From Vespa crabro (Eukaryota; Arthropoda; Insecta; Hymenoptera; Vespidae), in the NCBI RefSeq assembly GCF_910589235.1, contig NC_060960.1, positions 2,925,339-2,989,338 on the forward strand: a DNA stretch of 64,000 bases, written 5' to 3'. Made by a program: the position numbers and the translations under genes. Position 1 is the first letter of the stretch; each line of letters starts with the position of its first letter. The notes under the pieces were generated by a model that was given only the letters and a program-made list of their open reading frames with translations, was not told the origin of the DNA and did no database searches. Shown here one piece after another: positions 35,739 through 47,042 of this stretch.

Positions 35739-37107
35739 ACAGAAATTAAAAAAAATGATGTTAAAGAATTACGATCAAATCAAGTTTCACATCCGAGAAT
35801 ACTGAGGTCAGATACAAATGATAATAATTTAACGAATAAAGGTCGAAAAAGCAAAGAACAAAATAATTCTGCGAAACAAAATAAAAGGATTAAGAGAACA
35901 AGATGTGTAACATTGCAGAAGGATAAAAAAGATAATGCTCGTACATATTCGAGATTTTTACCATTGGAAGATATAAAGACAAGAGACTTGAAGGATGTAA
36001 GATGTAACGAACAGGATTACATGCAGACTATTTGCATGCCTATAATCCCGTAAATCGTTTTAATTATTTATAGAAAAATTCAAATATACAAATTTCTAAA
36101 TAATTTATAATTAATATTTTTTATAAATCAGTCACGAAGTCGTTGAACATCCACATTGTACCAGAACTATCATGTCATCGGTTTTTCAACGAAACAATAG
36201 AATTGATCCAGCGTACATGCCGTGAGCAGTTTAATATTTGTATCAGGTCAGTTCAAAAGTTCGTGCGCATTTTGGCGAAATTTTTAAATGGTGTAAATGC
36301 GCACGAACTTTTGGACTGATCTAATATATTTTTGTATATTTATATACTATTATAATTTGATATTTTTTATATTATCCTCAGAGAATGCGAAACTTACATT
36401 GCTCAAACGGAGAATCCATATATTCAAGGTGAAGTTGATACTCCAACTGTTCGTAAATTTTCAATTGTTTAAAAAAATTATCTAAATAATAAACATCAAT
36501 TATAATATTTTAATTCTGTCTTTTAAAGGAGCCGTCTACTACCCTCCCGATTGCAGCTACGACAAATACAGATGTATGCACGATATGTAAAAAGGAGAAG
36601 GTAAATAGGAATTCTTATTTCTTTCATAAAGATTGTAATCTCTTTTTTTTCTTATTATTATTATTGGTTATCGTTTTCTCGTTTTTCTCTCTTTTTTTAT
36701 TCCCTGTTTCCACAAGTTAATATCTTTCAGTATTATAATATCTTCAAAGACAATGAAAGAAGAGTTTACTGCAATTTATGTATTTCTCCATGCTCAAATA
36801 ACATATATTTATACACACACATATATATACATATATAATGATAAAAATTTAACTTTTTTATGGCTTTGATAAATCATTTTATTTAGGTATCGATTATTAC
36901 GCATCGAAATGAAGATATTCCACAAGAGAGTTTTAACTCTGAAAATTTTCCATGTATAAGCAGAGGAATCGTTTCTGCAAGTTTCCAAAGTGTTTCCTTA
37001 ATTGTAAAATATTGATGAAATCATTCGTAGATATAAATTAATTTTGTTTGCAGAAATATGATAAAAAACTTACTTACTGTACGAAATGTGCCCAATTACA
37101 ATCTTAA
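35141..37107 (+). CDS. hydrophilic protein with C-terminal Cys pairs, unknown (K)
   Basis: Eight exons fit in phase: 35141-35226, 35306-35577, 35743-36049, 36132-36221, 36382-36433, 36529-36600, 36887-37003 and 37054-37107, about 349 residues. Blocks in order are YIPLQGPPLMLSNNEKSQ, an acidic stretch (..NENEEVKLPLQIKDGK..), a strongly basic one (..KNKRIKRTR type near residue 160), ..RTYSRFLPLEDIKTRDLKD.., ..EVVEHPHCTRTIMSS.., ..ECETYIAQTENPYIQ.., and two cysteine pairs near the end, DVCTICKKEK and LTYCTKCAQLQS. Exon 5 needs the weak donor GTTGAT to keep the Cys-pair frame; the alternative GTGAAG ends in a short different tail. Exon 1 is the least certain, and J exon 1 could replace it. Function unknown. 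Confidence 0.5.
35686..35735. repeat. (AT)n microsatellite in K intron 2
   Basis: TA array directly before the TTTTACAG acceptor of K exon 3. Confidence 0.9.
36245..36322. mobile_element. 78-bp hairpin resembling fused mariner terminal repeats
   Basis: Two 28-base arms (36245-36272 and 36295-36322) are inverted repeats with two mismatches and share the core agttcgtgcgcattt-type sequence, separated by 22 bases. Terminal inverted repeats of about 28 bases with a ..CAAAAGTTCGTGCGCAT.. motif are typical of mariner-family transposons (family knowledge), so this looks like an internally deleted copy. It sits in intron 4 of K with AT-rich flanks. Confidence 0.6.
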
Positions 37108-37950
37108 ACAGTTGCAACGTCTGTAATTTTTCATGAATTGAAACGTAAGTAATTTACTGATTCGTGTTATAATTGAAACTTCGTATTTATTTGATCCAAA
37201 TATTTTCTAGATTCTTTCGCAAAACGATTATTGTTATTACGACGTTGAGATGTTATCGATTGAAGTTAACAAAACGACATTTATAATCTACTTTAGTGGA
37301 GTAGCTTAAACTAACAATAATCATAGTACATGTAAATATTACGATATACATAATAGTACATTGATAGAAATATTTATTTGAACGTAACACTGTAACATAA
37401 AAAGAATTTCTCTGGACAAACATACTTTTGTTGGGATAAAAACAGTACGAAATTAAATCTTTTTTGTTTTAGTTTTCCTTTTTTTTTTCTTACATCTCAT
37501 GCAAATTATTATTGAATACACTTTAAATTCATGTAAAATTGATGTTAATGATACTATTAAAGAAAAAGAAAAAAAAAATAGTGCAATACGATACTGATTG
37601 TAAAGATATTAAGCTATATACATCTTGTTCGTGTTCTTTATAAACGTGATAAAATATTAACAACGAAAAACATTAGAAAAATTAATAAAATGGATGTATT
37701 CATCGATATCCAAGTTATAGATTATAACATTTAAATAGAAAACGTGATTTATAGAAGCAATATTGTTGAATCGTATTCATTTTTGTTATCTAGTGATCAT
37801 TTTTTACTTGATATCATTAAGGAAACCTTATTAAAGTTGACACTTCGAGATTTTAACAAATCTATCAGTAGCATTATAAATGATATGCTAACAACGACTA
37901 AACTAATCAGAAAGAGAGTAGGAAAAAAAAAATAAACGATGCTATTAATA
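37108..37950. other. convergent 3' region between K and the N/S/Q-rich block
   Basis: The stops of K (plus, 37107) and the minus-strand block (37951) face each other across this stretch, so it should hold both 3' ends. No further gene seen. A plus-strand open frame at 37744-37935 lacks splice support. Confidence 0.4.
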
Positions 37951-39474
37951 TTAATAATCACCATTTACAAATTCTCTGTTGAGAATTGGTCTGCCCTGAG
38001 AATATTTAAATTCAAAAATGTTGTCCTTCAAATGATAATCCGAAGACAATCGATTTTCCGGCTGACAATTCGGTGATGTAGTCGACGATAACAAAAGATT
38101 ATTAACAAGATTTGTACAGTTGTTGATTTTTTGATCGATTCGATTGATCGGCCAAAGAGAATAACATGCATTCGTTTTCATTATATTGGCAGGTATAACA
38201 TTTTTGTAAATGATTTTCTGTGAACAATTGTCACCTAACAATCGATTTTGATTCAAATCTTCAAAATTATTTATATCGAAACCTTGAGACATTTGTTGTT
38301 CCGGACAGATACAAGTTGGCACTTTTGGTACATACATAGAAAAAAAAAAGGGATTATTTTGTTCCGGACGATTGAAAGTCGTTGTTGAATCGTTTTCATA
38401 AAAATTATTAGTCATATTGGAATAAGATTGTAATATGTCATTCACTTGGTAAAATGGATTGGATTGAACAAATCCGTTTTGCCAAAGTCCTTCCTGTTGT
38501 TGAAACATGTTCTTTTCTCTCTCCTTCAATTTTAGAGTAACATCTCTTTCATTAGGATCATTGAAGTTAGTTGGATCATTAAACATTGAATTTTTACTAG
38601 AAGATGATTCTTCGATCTTACAATAGTTTGAAATATTATTACTACAAACTCGACTATTCTGTTGTAAAAATGGCAAAGCGAGAGAATTGAAATTCGAAGA
38701 TATAGTATCTTTCGAAAATTTGGTTTTTGATAAATCCGTTTTTCCTGGGATATATAGATTCGAAGATGTATGATCGTGTACTCCTAAATCGAAATTACCT
38801 TCGATGAATATATGTCGCTTATAAGGATTAGGTACGATTTTTCCTCCTGATTGAAAACTCGTTTCTCTAGACTTTTCGATGTGCTTTGTCAAAAGATTTG
38901 ATTTTCTATTACTTTTAAAATTCGTAAAATCATACAATCTGGGTATAATATTATTGGCATTTTTTGTATAATTGAGTCCCTCAGCAACTTTGTCCTGGTG
39001 AGTTGTTCTTGACGCATTCCAATTGCAATGATTCAGTTCGTTGAACTTTTTCGTTCTTTGATAATCTTGCACGCTGGATTGCTCGAACGACGAAGAGATA
39101 GGTAAGACCATGGATTGATCTGAGATTATTCAAAGTCAATTAAATATCGTATATAACATACGACAATGATATTTTACACGATGATTCGAAACGTTCATTA
39201 ACACTAGAAATAGAATAAAGCATTGTAAAAGATATTTTTTACCAAAATTCGAAGGTAAACTTCTCGATTGAGTAAGTTGTGTAGCCGATGAAATCGATGG
39301 CAAGGATTTATGAAATTTTTCCGAATTATTTTCATTGTTCTCGATTATGTCACGAGTTAGTCCATCTATTTTTAATGATTTTAAAGCCGACGTTAGTTTC
39401 ATCTCTGTGGAACGAATGAAGGTCTTCTTCAGCGTGACGTTGCCATCCTGATCGCAAGTACCACACTCCTCCAA
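37951..39474 (-). CDS. N/S/Q-rich two-exon coding block, probable C-terminal half of the RRM protein
   Basis: Exons 39474-39243 and 39119-37951 join in phase 1 (TTTTG/GTAAAA, CTCAG/ATCAATCC), giving a 466-codon frame. The second exon alone is open for 389 codons, strong evidence of coding. The protein is disordered in character, rich in Asn, Ser, Gln and Phe/Tyr (..FQQQEGLWQNGFVQSNPF.., ..NNFYENDSTTTFNRPEQNN.., ending ..QGRPILNREFVNGDY). The first exon opens at LEECGTCDQDGNVTLKK with no ATG: a stop lies two codons upstream and the natural acceptor ..GATGACAG gives phase 0. That fits exon 3 of the RRM gene, which also ends in phase 0 at 41370, so these are proposed as its exons 4-5. Alternatively it is a separate gene starting at an internal Met. 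Confidence 0.6.
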
Positions 39475-40255
39475 CTGTCATCAGCAACTCCTATTTTATA
39501 GACTATTCCACGTGGTTTTTCGTTGAAATCGCAATTTACAAAGAAAATCGTTTCTTTTATCGGATCTACGTTCGTCTATATCGATGCTTGATAAGGCGAA
39601 TTACTTCTTTATCGACGCAGAAAAATTGATCATATCGATTATTGTTATACAAACAAAATTTATATATGTGTACTATCATTAACACATTACAATAATTTAT
39701 GTTCCATTAATTATGTTAACGAGGTGATATTATTCGTGTTTGCGAAAGATTCGATCGTTGGTGAAGTGTCAACAAGTTTGACATCAACCCTCCTTTTATA
39801 TCTTTTCTTAACATGAAATTATTTCGATTACGATGCATCTGTTTAGAATAAAAATTTATATCTCATAGAATAACATTGATAACCTCTACTCTAGAAGAGA
39901 AAGCGTTTACTAATGTTATCATACACTTGCAATATGCTGTAACTTCATAAACACTTTTGTAATAACCTAAAATTCATGATCATTTCAAGCATTAATTTAA
40001 TAGTAATCGTCGCAATTTGAACTAACACAAGATCTTACAGGATAAATACATTTGAACGATCAATCTAACTAATTAAAAATAAAACAAGTATATAGATTAA
40101 ATAAAAAAAATTGTACGCAATAACTGACACACTTATACCAGGAAGATAAAGAATTAAAAAAACAAACTTCTTAAGCACGCGAATAAATATGTAGAATGTA
40201 ACCGGTTATGATAAATCATTAATGAACACAATCAATGCAAATTGAAATTACTAAC

Positions 40256-40396
40256 CATCTCAGCTTTTGCAAGGTAGACCCAGAGTTTTCGCCACGTGCT
40301 GAATTTTTTTTGCTCACTGAAGTTGTACCGCATTTCCTTCGACGCATATCTCGTTGCTAATGGGCTTCGATAATCACTGTACTCGTTTGTTTCCAT
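40256..40396 (-). CDS. ADSL: adenylosuccinate lyase, exon 1
   Basis: An ATG at 40396 opens 47 codons, METNEYSDYR.. then SPLATRYASKEMRYNFSEQK, KFSTWRKLWVYLAKAEM, ending before GTTAGT. This is the conserved ADSL N-terminus (SPLxxRYAS..M, FSxxxKFxTWRxLWxxLAEAE in animals, family knowledge). It joins in phase 0 to QLGLAITQEQ.. at 16787. It is too short to appear as a long open frame, and without it the gene would lack its start. Confidence 0.9.
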
Positions 40397-40542
40397 TTCG
40401 ATAATATTTTAAAATATTTAAAGATAACAAAAAAGATCCTTGGAGTCAGCAAAAACACGAAAATTATCGAACGTAATATAACTACACGCGATCAACCAAT
40501 AGACTGAAATAAGAGACAGTAGTAACATCGGTAGACTGATGG

Positions 40543-40589
40543 TGGCGCCAATCAGCGGTCAGTTCGGAACTAACGACATCCTATCGATA
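40543..40589 (-). promoter_or_regulatory. ADSL promoter motifs: CCAAT-type site and DRE
   Basis: About 150-190 bases upstream of the ADSL ATG are tggcgccaat (40543-40552, containing CCAAT) and TATCGATA (40582-40589), the DNA-replication-related element bound by DREF in Drosophila housekeeping promoters. Both are palindromic or orientation-tolerant motifs. This supports a real transcription start here rather than an exon of a longer upstream transcript. Confidence 0.5.
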
Positions 40590-40599
40590 ATTATATTAT

Positions 40600-41369
40600 C
40601 ATGCGAGTTTTTGAAATTTTTTATCGAGGATTATTTAAATTTTAAATTTTAATTAAATATTTAAACCTATATTGCATTAAATATTAAAAAAAAAATTCTA
40701 TAATTTAACAATTTTTGTAAAACTTTTTTTGATATATCAAAATTAAAATATCATTTCTAGATCTAAAAATTCAAATGATTAATAATTCTTTTATAATAAT
40801 TTCTTTATACTGCTTGGTTTCTGTTAGTGACATAATTGAATTAATTTGTTTAATTAAATGAGAATTCACGTGGCGTGAAGCAGGAAATGTAAAGAGCCGT
40901 CGCGAAGATTTTCAACTGAAGGAATTGCAAGGACGTTCGCACGTGATCGAAACGATTTTAGCAAACGATTCACTTCTGAACGAATGACTTCTGTGCTTCT
41001 CACGAATCGTAATGCCGTCCGTAGAGAAATAATTAAACAGCGAAAGTACCCACGTTCCGCTTTTACGTGAGACCAGAGATGACCGACGTTATTGTTCCTC
41101 GTAGACGTTTGGAAAATGACGACTACCTTCTTATCTATCGCAAACACGAATATAATCACTTCTTTAATCTTTTCGAATATTCGTTAAACCTTCGTAAAAC
41201 ACGTATTTCCGATATCGCTTAAAGAAAAATCTTTGATACATTTATCCGCGACAATTTTCATTGCAAAACAACGATAAACATAATATAGATTCTTATATCA
41301 ATTATTGAATTATTTTTTCGAAAGCAATTTATGTGTATAATCCAATTATGATATTGTAAGGATACTCAC
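40600..41369. other. region between ADSL promoter and RRM exon 3
   Basis: A 97-codon minus-strand frame (41159-40866) is less AT-rich than its flanks but has no clear acceptor and no RRM-like motif, so I could not attach it to the RRM gene. If the RRM gene continues to the block at 39474, all of this is its intron 3. If not, its 3' end lies here. Confidence 0.35.
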
Positions 41370-43086
41370 TACATCCGACGGATAGAGATTAGGATGTGCC
41401 CAATCGATGATAATTTTACCACCAGGAAAAAGAGTCCCTGCTTCGGGTACCAATCGTCTTCTACCCATTGCGGCTCCTCTATGAGTTTTGTAACATATTA
41501 GTGCATAACATTCGGATCCATTAGTGTTACGATAAACTGCTACTTCATTAACGTCGTCGGTGATCTCGTAAATTCGCTAAAAATTGTTACGTAATTATTT
41601 TGGTATAATTTACTTTATTTTCTTTTTTTTTATTATTTATTTATTTATTTTTATTTTTTATTTTTTATTTTTTTTTTAAGGAATTTTTTAAGCAATAACG
41701 AAACATCGATACCTTGACGACCGTCTCAGCTTCGATATCCAATGGCAATTGTTTGATATGTAACCGACAATGATTGATACTAGTGACGACGCCGATTCTA
41801 TGGCCACGACAAATTTCGTAACGATCGAGCTCTTTAACTGCACGAGATGCATCTTCCGGCTTTGTATACATTATGAAACAATAACCTCGATTCCTTCCTG
41901 AGAAATCCATCATTAAACGAATTTCATAGATACTTCCGACCGAACTGAATATCGGATAGATATCGTGTTCGTAAAGTGTTCTTGGAATTTTTCCTACAAA
42001 GATCTCGCATCCAGGACCAGGCGCTGGACCGATCCAATTCAATGGTGGTCCAAATTTTCTCTGTCCATTGATTTGCGTCAAAGAATAGTTGAAATCCGTG
42101 ACCAATTGTAAAATCTTTCTACTGGCTTCCATCTGTTCCACTACGTCGGGAATTTTATCACCTAATATGGGTCGATACGTTCGAGGGCGTGTGCTACCTA
42201 AGAAAAGAACCTTTATTTAGAATTTTATCTTTTCCTAAACAAACATTTCAAAAAAATATATAAAGAAACATTGGCATATCGTACTTTTATTAATCACTTT
42301 TACCTATACATTATCACATTAGAAAGAGAAAGAGGAAGAGAAAAAGAGAGAGAGAGAGAGAGAGAAAATATGCATCATCTTTATATATACAAATCTAATT
42401 CTCTTCTTATACAATTTCGAAATAACACAGTTTAGAAAATAAAAGCAATTTTATTTTTACACGGTATATTTTTATTTAATCAAGGTCAAATGGCGTTTAT
42501 TTAAAAAATTTCTATTTTGATTAGGTGTTAAAAAGAATATTTTCTATTATGATTACCATTCCCTAGAAAGATAAGTGAGTAAATATGTATTTAAAAATTT
42601 CCGATAACACTTCGATATTTTAATCCTTTGTCTAGGTTGCGTTTTTTTTATGTCATACTAAAAGGGCCTAAGCCAAAAGGCGATAAGCAGGAAGAAAGAA
42701 AGAATGATAAGCGGACACGTGTGGATAAGAAATGAAAAAAGAATAAAGAATAGTTAAAATAAAAAATATTCCATTGAAACTAAATAAAGTTTTCAATGTA
42801 TTCATAGTTTTTGATTGAAAATAACTTATTGTTCGTATAGTTTTCACATCTGTAATTATTCTTTTGTTTTTCCATATGCACTGTATTCTTTCTTACAGGG
42901 CTTTCATTTATTTAAACAACCGTGTAATTGGAGAATTGGGTGTATATAAATATTTTGAGATTAGAGTTAAATGATCGATTCGATATTTACAATAATGTTC
43001 TCAACAAAGAAAGTCGATGAAACGAATCGTATTCAAGCAACAGCACTCATTTGTCTATTTTCATGCAAGATAATACAACCTCTCTT

Positions 43087-43149
<63 letters not shown>

Positions 43150-43838
43150 ATACATATACATATATATACATATACATATATATATATATATATGCATTTT
43201 TATTATATAATAATATCAAGAATAATAGGAAAATCGCGAGATCGAGAAACAGCTTTCATAAACAGACGCTGACAATCATTAATAAGAAAATAATTTATTA
43301 ATTATGATTTAATTAATTTTTACACAATCCATTTTTTCAACGAGATAGTTGTTTCTAGAATAAAGCAATTGTTACTGGCATAATGATAACACGAAGAACG
43401 CGACTATCGATTCTTACGTTATTCTTTTTACTTAACGAATCATTGTCGAAGATCGGAAATCTAGAAATATCGGATCTATAAAACGATCTTAAAAGCCATC
43501 TATGATAACAAGATTCTCATTGATTAACGTGAAAGAGGTTACAAGCGGATCATTTTATTTTTATTGACGACTATCGTTTTTGTAAATATACAATAAAAGA
43601 AAAAAGAAAAAAAAAAGACAATTGACTTACTCCATTTGCTGTTACCATCGCGACATATCCTCTTAGATGTACCCATCGTGAAGATCCCTGGAATATTTTG
43701 ATCGATGAAAGATCTCGATCTATCGCCACCGTTAGAGTTTTTTTCACAATATTGTTTTTGATCGTCCTTTTTATATTTTTTATCCATCCTATTTTGAGAA
43801 ACTTCAACAGAAGGAAGGAAGAAATCGGCAAAGTTCAT
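41370..43838 (-). CDS. RNA-binding protein of the A1CF/RBM46/RBM47/DND1 family, exons 1-3
   Basis: Exons 43838-43631, 42197-41713 and 41576-41370, joined in phases 1 and 0. After a Lys/Asp-rich start (MNFADFFLPSVEVSQNR..) comes the family linker (..YSLTQINGQRKFGPP..), then RRM1: CEIFVGKIPRTLYEHDIYPI (RNP2), ..SVGSIYEIRLMMDFSG.. and NRGYCFIMYTKPEDASRAV (RNP1). RRM2 starts CRLHIKQLPLDIEAETVV and runs through ECYALICYKTHRGAAMGRRR to KIIIDWAHPNLYPSDV. The motifs IFVGKIP, RLMMxFSGxNRG and HRxAAMxRRxL are hallmarks of this family, whose members bind mRNA in RNA editing, germline and 3'-UTR control. No third RRM follows here. Exons 4-5 are probably the block at 37951-39474 (total about 766 residues). 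Confidence 0.75.
43086..43192. repeat. (TC)n(TA)n with TATACA compound microsatellite
   Basis: A TC run followed by TA and tatacatatacata variants in intron 1 of the RRM gene. Ser-Leu and Tyr-Ile frames are artefacts. Confidence 0.9.
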
Positions 43839-43959
43839 GGCAATCGAGATCGATCGATTACGATGAAATCGACCAGAGTTTCTCGTGTACTGATGAATGA
43901 TTTTTGTTTAACTAGCTAGTCTAGAAGTTGATTTTAAGGGTCAGGTACGTAGGGTTAGA

Positions 43960-43986
43960 TGGCGCTAATTTCGGGCCGCTCATTGG
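43960..43986 (-). promoter_or_regulatory. RRM gene promoter motifs
   Basis: tggcgctaat at 43960-43969 and a minus-strand CCAAT (attgg at 43982-43986) lie about 120-150 bases upstream of the RRM ATG. The first matches, apart from one base, the tggcgccaat motif in the ADSL promoter at 40543, so the two adjacent same-strand genes may share a control element. Confidence 0.35.
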
Positions 43987-45204
43987 TCAAACTCTCTTTT
44001 ATTCTCACAATTTCGTTTCTCATTTTTCTTTTCCTTTTCTTTTCTCTTTTTTCTGCCTTTTTTTTTTTTATTACCGCAGAACACATCGACTTTTCGTCTC
44101 TTCTTTAGAAACGAATTGACAATCGAAAGGTTTATCTGTGAAGCAAGCGTTGTTTTAAGATTACAACGCAATCTCGCTGACGTTCATTTTTATAACGACA
44201 TTCTTCTTAACTTTTTCTTTAACTTTTACTTAGATTCTCAAGAAATGATATAAAAAAATATCAAACACGATTACGATTTTTTTACTACTTTTACTATTAT
44301 GGATTTTAGTGATTTTACTGATTAATATTATTGAATATTAATCCTCTTAATAGATAAAGAGGACGAAATATATCGGTCTTTTCATAAATATCTTGAATCG
44401 ATATTTTGACTTTTTATATGTAATACAATTTTAAATCAATTTTTATAATAATAAAATAAACGTATTAACAATGTAATAAGAATATAAAGAATACTAAATG
44501 TTACATAGTAAAATTATAAGTTATTATATAGGTTAATTTCATTCAAAAATATTTATCAAGTTAAGAATTATGCGATATAAATATGACGATTAATTTATTG
44601 CCTTGACGTTACTATTCATTGAAATCTAGTATTCATCGAAATTTTGTAGATAATTTTATTCAAGATAATTATTTGGAATAATGTAGTAATGTTCAAGATA
44701 ATTTTATTTGGAATAATGTTTTGATTTCGAGGAATACGACTGGTATTATCGTCTTTATTTCCTTCCTTGTTTTTCTTAAGACGATAACCAATCTCGTAAG
44801 GATTAGATATGTGTTGGTATAAAAAAGATCGCTATCGCAAGACAATCAATATATATACGTTACGAACAAATAGAGAATTTTCATTTTGATTCTAGTTCCA
44901 TTGTAGAAAAGATTCTATCGTAGATTTTATTGGAAAAAAAGAAGACTTGCATATTATCCGAATTCTTATTTAAAAAATTTTTTTCCTTTTCTTTCTTTAA
45001 AATACAAATAATCACCTTTTTTTTTGTTTAGAAGAAAAAAGAGAAAATCAAGATTCATTCTCTTTCTAATATATATCTCGTAAAATATTTATATAATAGT
45101 TGGAATCGCTGAATATTAAGAATTACTACATCGTCCTAGCTAGCATATGAATGTATATATATGTACAATGTAAGTACTTATACATACATACATACATATA
45201 CACA

Positions 45205-45210
45205 CACACA

Positions 45211-45254
<44 letters not shown>
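45205..45254. repeat. (AT)n microsatellite
   Basis: TA array preceded by a short CA run. Confidence 0.9.
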
Positions 45255-45259
<5 letters not shown>

Positions 45260-45937
45260 AATGTAAAAAGAACGATTCTGACACACGGCATTAGTCATTT
45301 CTAGACTCGCGTGTAACAGGATGAATTTCATGAAAATAATGCGTAATTAGAGGTTTACGAATGTCTTCAAAAAGAAAAAAAAATAGAAGACGACTAAATC
45401 TTCTGTTTTTTATGTCTTATATATGGTTTCTCTATTAAAAGATAATATATATATATATGTATCACTGTGTTCTTTAGAAAATGATTATATATTTTTTTTC
45501 AATGATATAGATCACTGACAATTAGCTAAATAAAAATTTTGTTGCTTTTATTTCGAACTTCGTAATATATAGGTTTCATTGACCAAACGTAATTACGAAA
45601 ACTGAACTGACCAATTGGAACGTTCTCTGTATTAAGACGACACACTTACATTTTTAACTTATCTAATCGTTGTAGTTATTCGTATCACACAATAGTTTTT
45701 TCGAATAATTTTTCTTAAATGTATTTTTAAACGTAATTTTTACTTGTTATTTTAGTCGATCGATCATTTATATGTATGAAAAAGAATAATTTCTCGGTTA
45801 CGCAAGCTAATTTTTTTTTTGTAATTAATGACCGAACCTGTCACGACCTGAAGAATCTAATTATTTTAATGTCTTGTTTTCAGATGAATCACATCCTGAC
45901 TTAACTGACATCACTTGTTGCTTGAATAAGCGAATTT

Positions 45938-45940
45938 TTT

Positions 45941-45978
<38 letters not shown>

Positions 45979-46023
45979 CTAATAATTAAAGAAATTTAAT
46001 ATATCTTTATTGTTAAATTACAG

Positions 46024-46061
<38 letters not shown>
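45938..46061. repeat. paired (AT)n microsatellites
   Basis: Two TA arrays (about 45938-45976 and 46026-46061) separated by 50 AT-rich bases, followed by a (TTTA)n stretch. Confidence 0.85.
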
Positions 46062-46065
<4 letters not shown>

Positions 46066-47042
46066 TTATTTATTTAAATAAATTATTATTTTTAATTGTT
46101 CGTATTAAATTTACATAGATAAATATTTTATAACTATTTACTAATCTATTGACAATGAACTATCGTTATTCTATTAGTAAAGTTCACTAACCTTTTCTTT
46201 AAAAAATATTGCTTCTCGACATTCTGCGCCAATGCACTCACTGTGCGATAATAGTATTCTTGTTCGCCGCCATGCCGAGACCTTATTACAAGACGCGCTG
46301 CTGTAAAGTTGTAAGACTGTAAGACCGTGCACTGACTGTAAATGGAAATCGTGGTGTCGGGCTCACTATCTCTTCAGTTGTCGTTCGAGCGTGCCGCGAA
46401 TCAAACTTCATTTGCTTTCTTACCTGACTCGACGTCGATTGATCGAACGACTTTGGTTTTCAAAAAAATTACAAATAATATAAAAAACATTGTAAAATTT
46501 ATCCAAAGAATAACGTGACTTTTGAATGACGCCATTATTTTGTATTTTTTTCTTTTCTTTTTTTAATTTATTTTAATTTTTTTTACGCACTTTACAATTT
46601 AAAAAAAAAGATGTAAATGAATAAAATCAAAAAGATTTTTTTGATCGATGTCGAGGATCAGTGCAAGATTTAAGAGTTCGCTCGATTACTTGAAGAAGAG
46701 AGTACTCAGAAAATCGGTCAAGCGTGAATCTTCCTTGTTGTACACGAAAAACTTCTTTAGTGAGACACCTCGTTCCGTTCGTATCCTTTTTTTTTCTGTT
46801 TTATTTTTAACGTGAAAGGTATAATTACTTGGTATTGAAATAAATGAAAAAAGAAATAAGTTGATTTGTCTCAGAAGATAGTTCGATGATATATTTGTTT
46901 TTTAAAAGAATTTGACCATTTTAATTGAAGATATCGAAGATCCTAAGAAGATCGAATATTAGTTATTACATAAATCATTATACATTTCTTTCTAATTCTT
47001 TTATCGCTTTTAATTTTCGTACGTAATTCTCCGTTCAAAAAA

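Larger units (their letters stand above)
16788..40255 (-). other. about 23.5-kb first intron of ADSL, a nest of other genes
   Basis: The intron is bounded by the donor GTTAGT after ..YLAKAEM (exon 1) and the acceptor TTTTAG before QLGLAITQ (exon 2). Both boundaries are phase 0 and the joined protein reads through a block conserved in animal ADSL. Inside lie nine plus-strand gene models (T1-T3, T5-T8, J, K) and two minus-strand coding units (T4 and the N/S/Q-rich block at 37951-39474). No alternative ADSL exon 1 was seen closer to exon 2. Confidence 0.8.
44172..47042. other. intergenic stretch between the RRM gene and T9
   Basis: No supported gene. It contains (AT)n arrays at 45205-45254, 45938-45976 and 46026-46061. 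At 46200-46440 there is a CpG-containing, less AT-rich segment with an initiator-like tcttcagttg (46370-46379), the best candidate for the T9 promoter and 5' leader. Confidence 0.4.

Noticed and set aside
40866..41159. 97-codon minus-strand frame as a possible third RRM or last exon of the RRM gene
   Set aside because: No acceptor with a pyrimidine tract leads into it, no RNP motif is present, and it does not follow in phase from exon 3 by any good junction.
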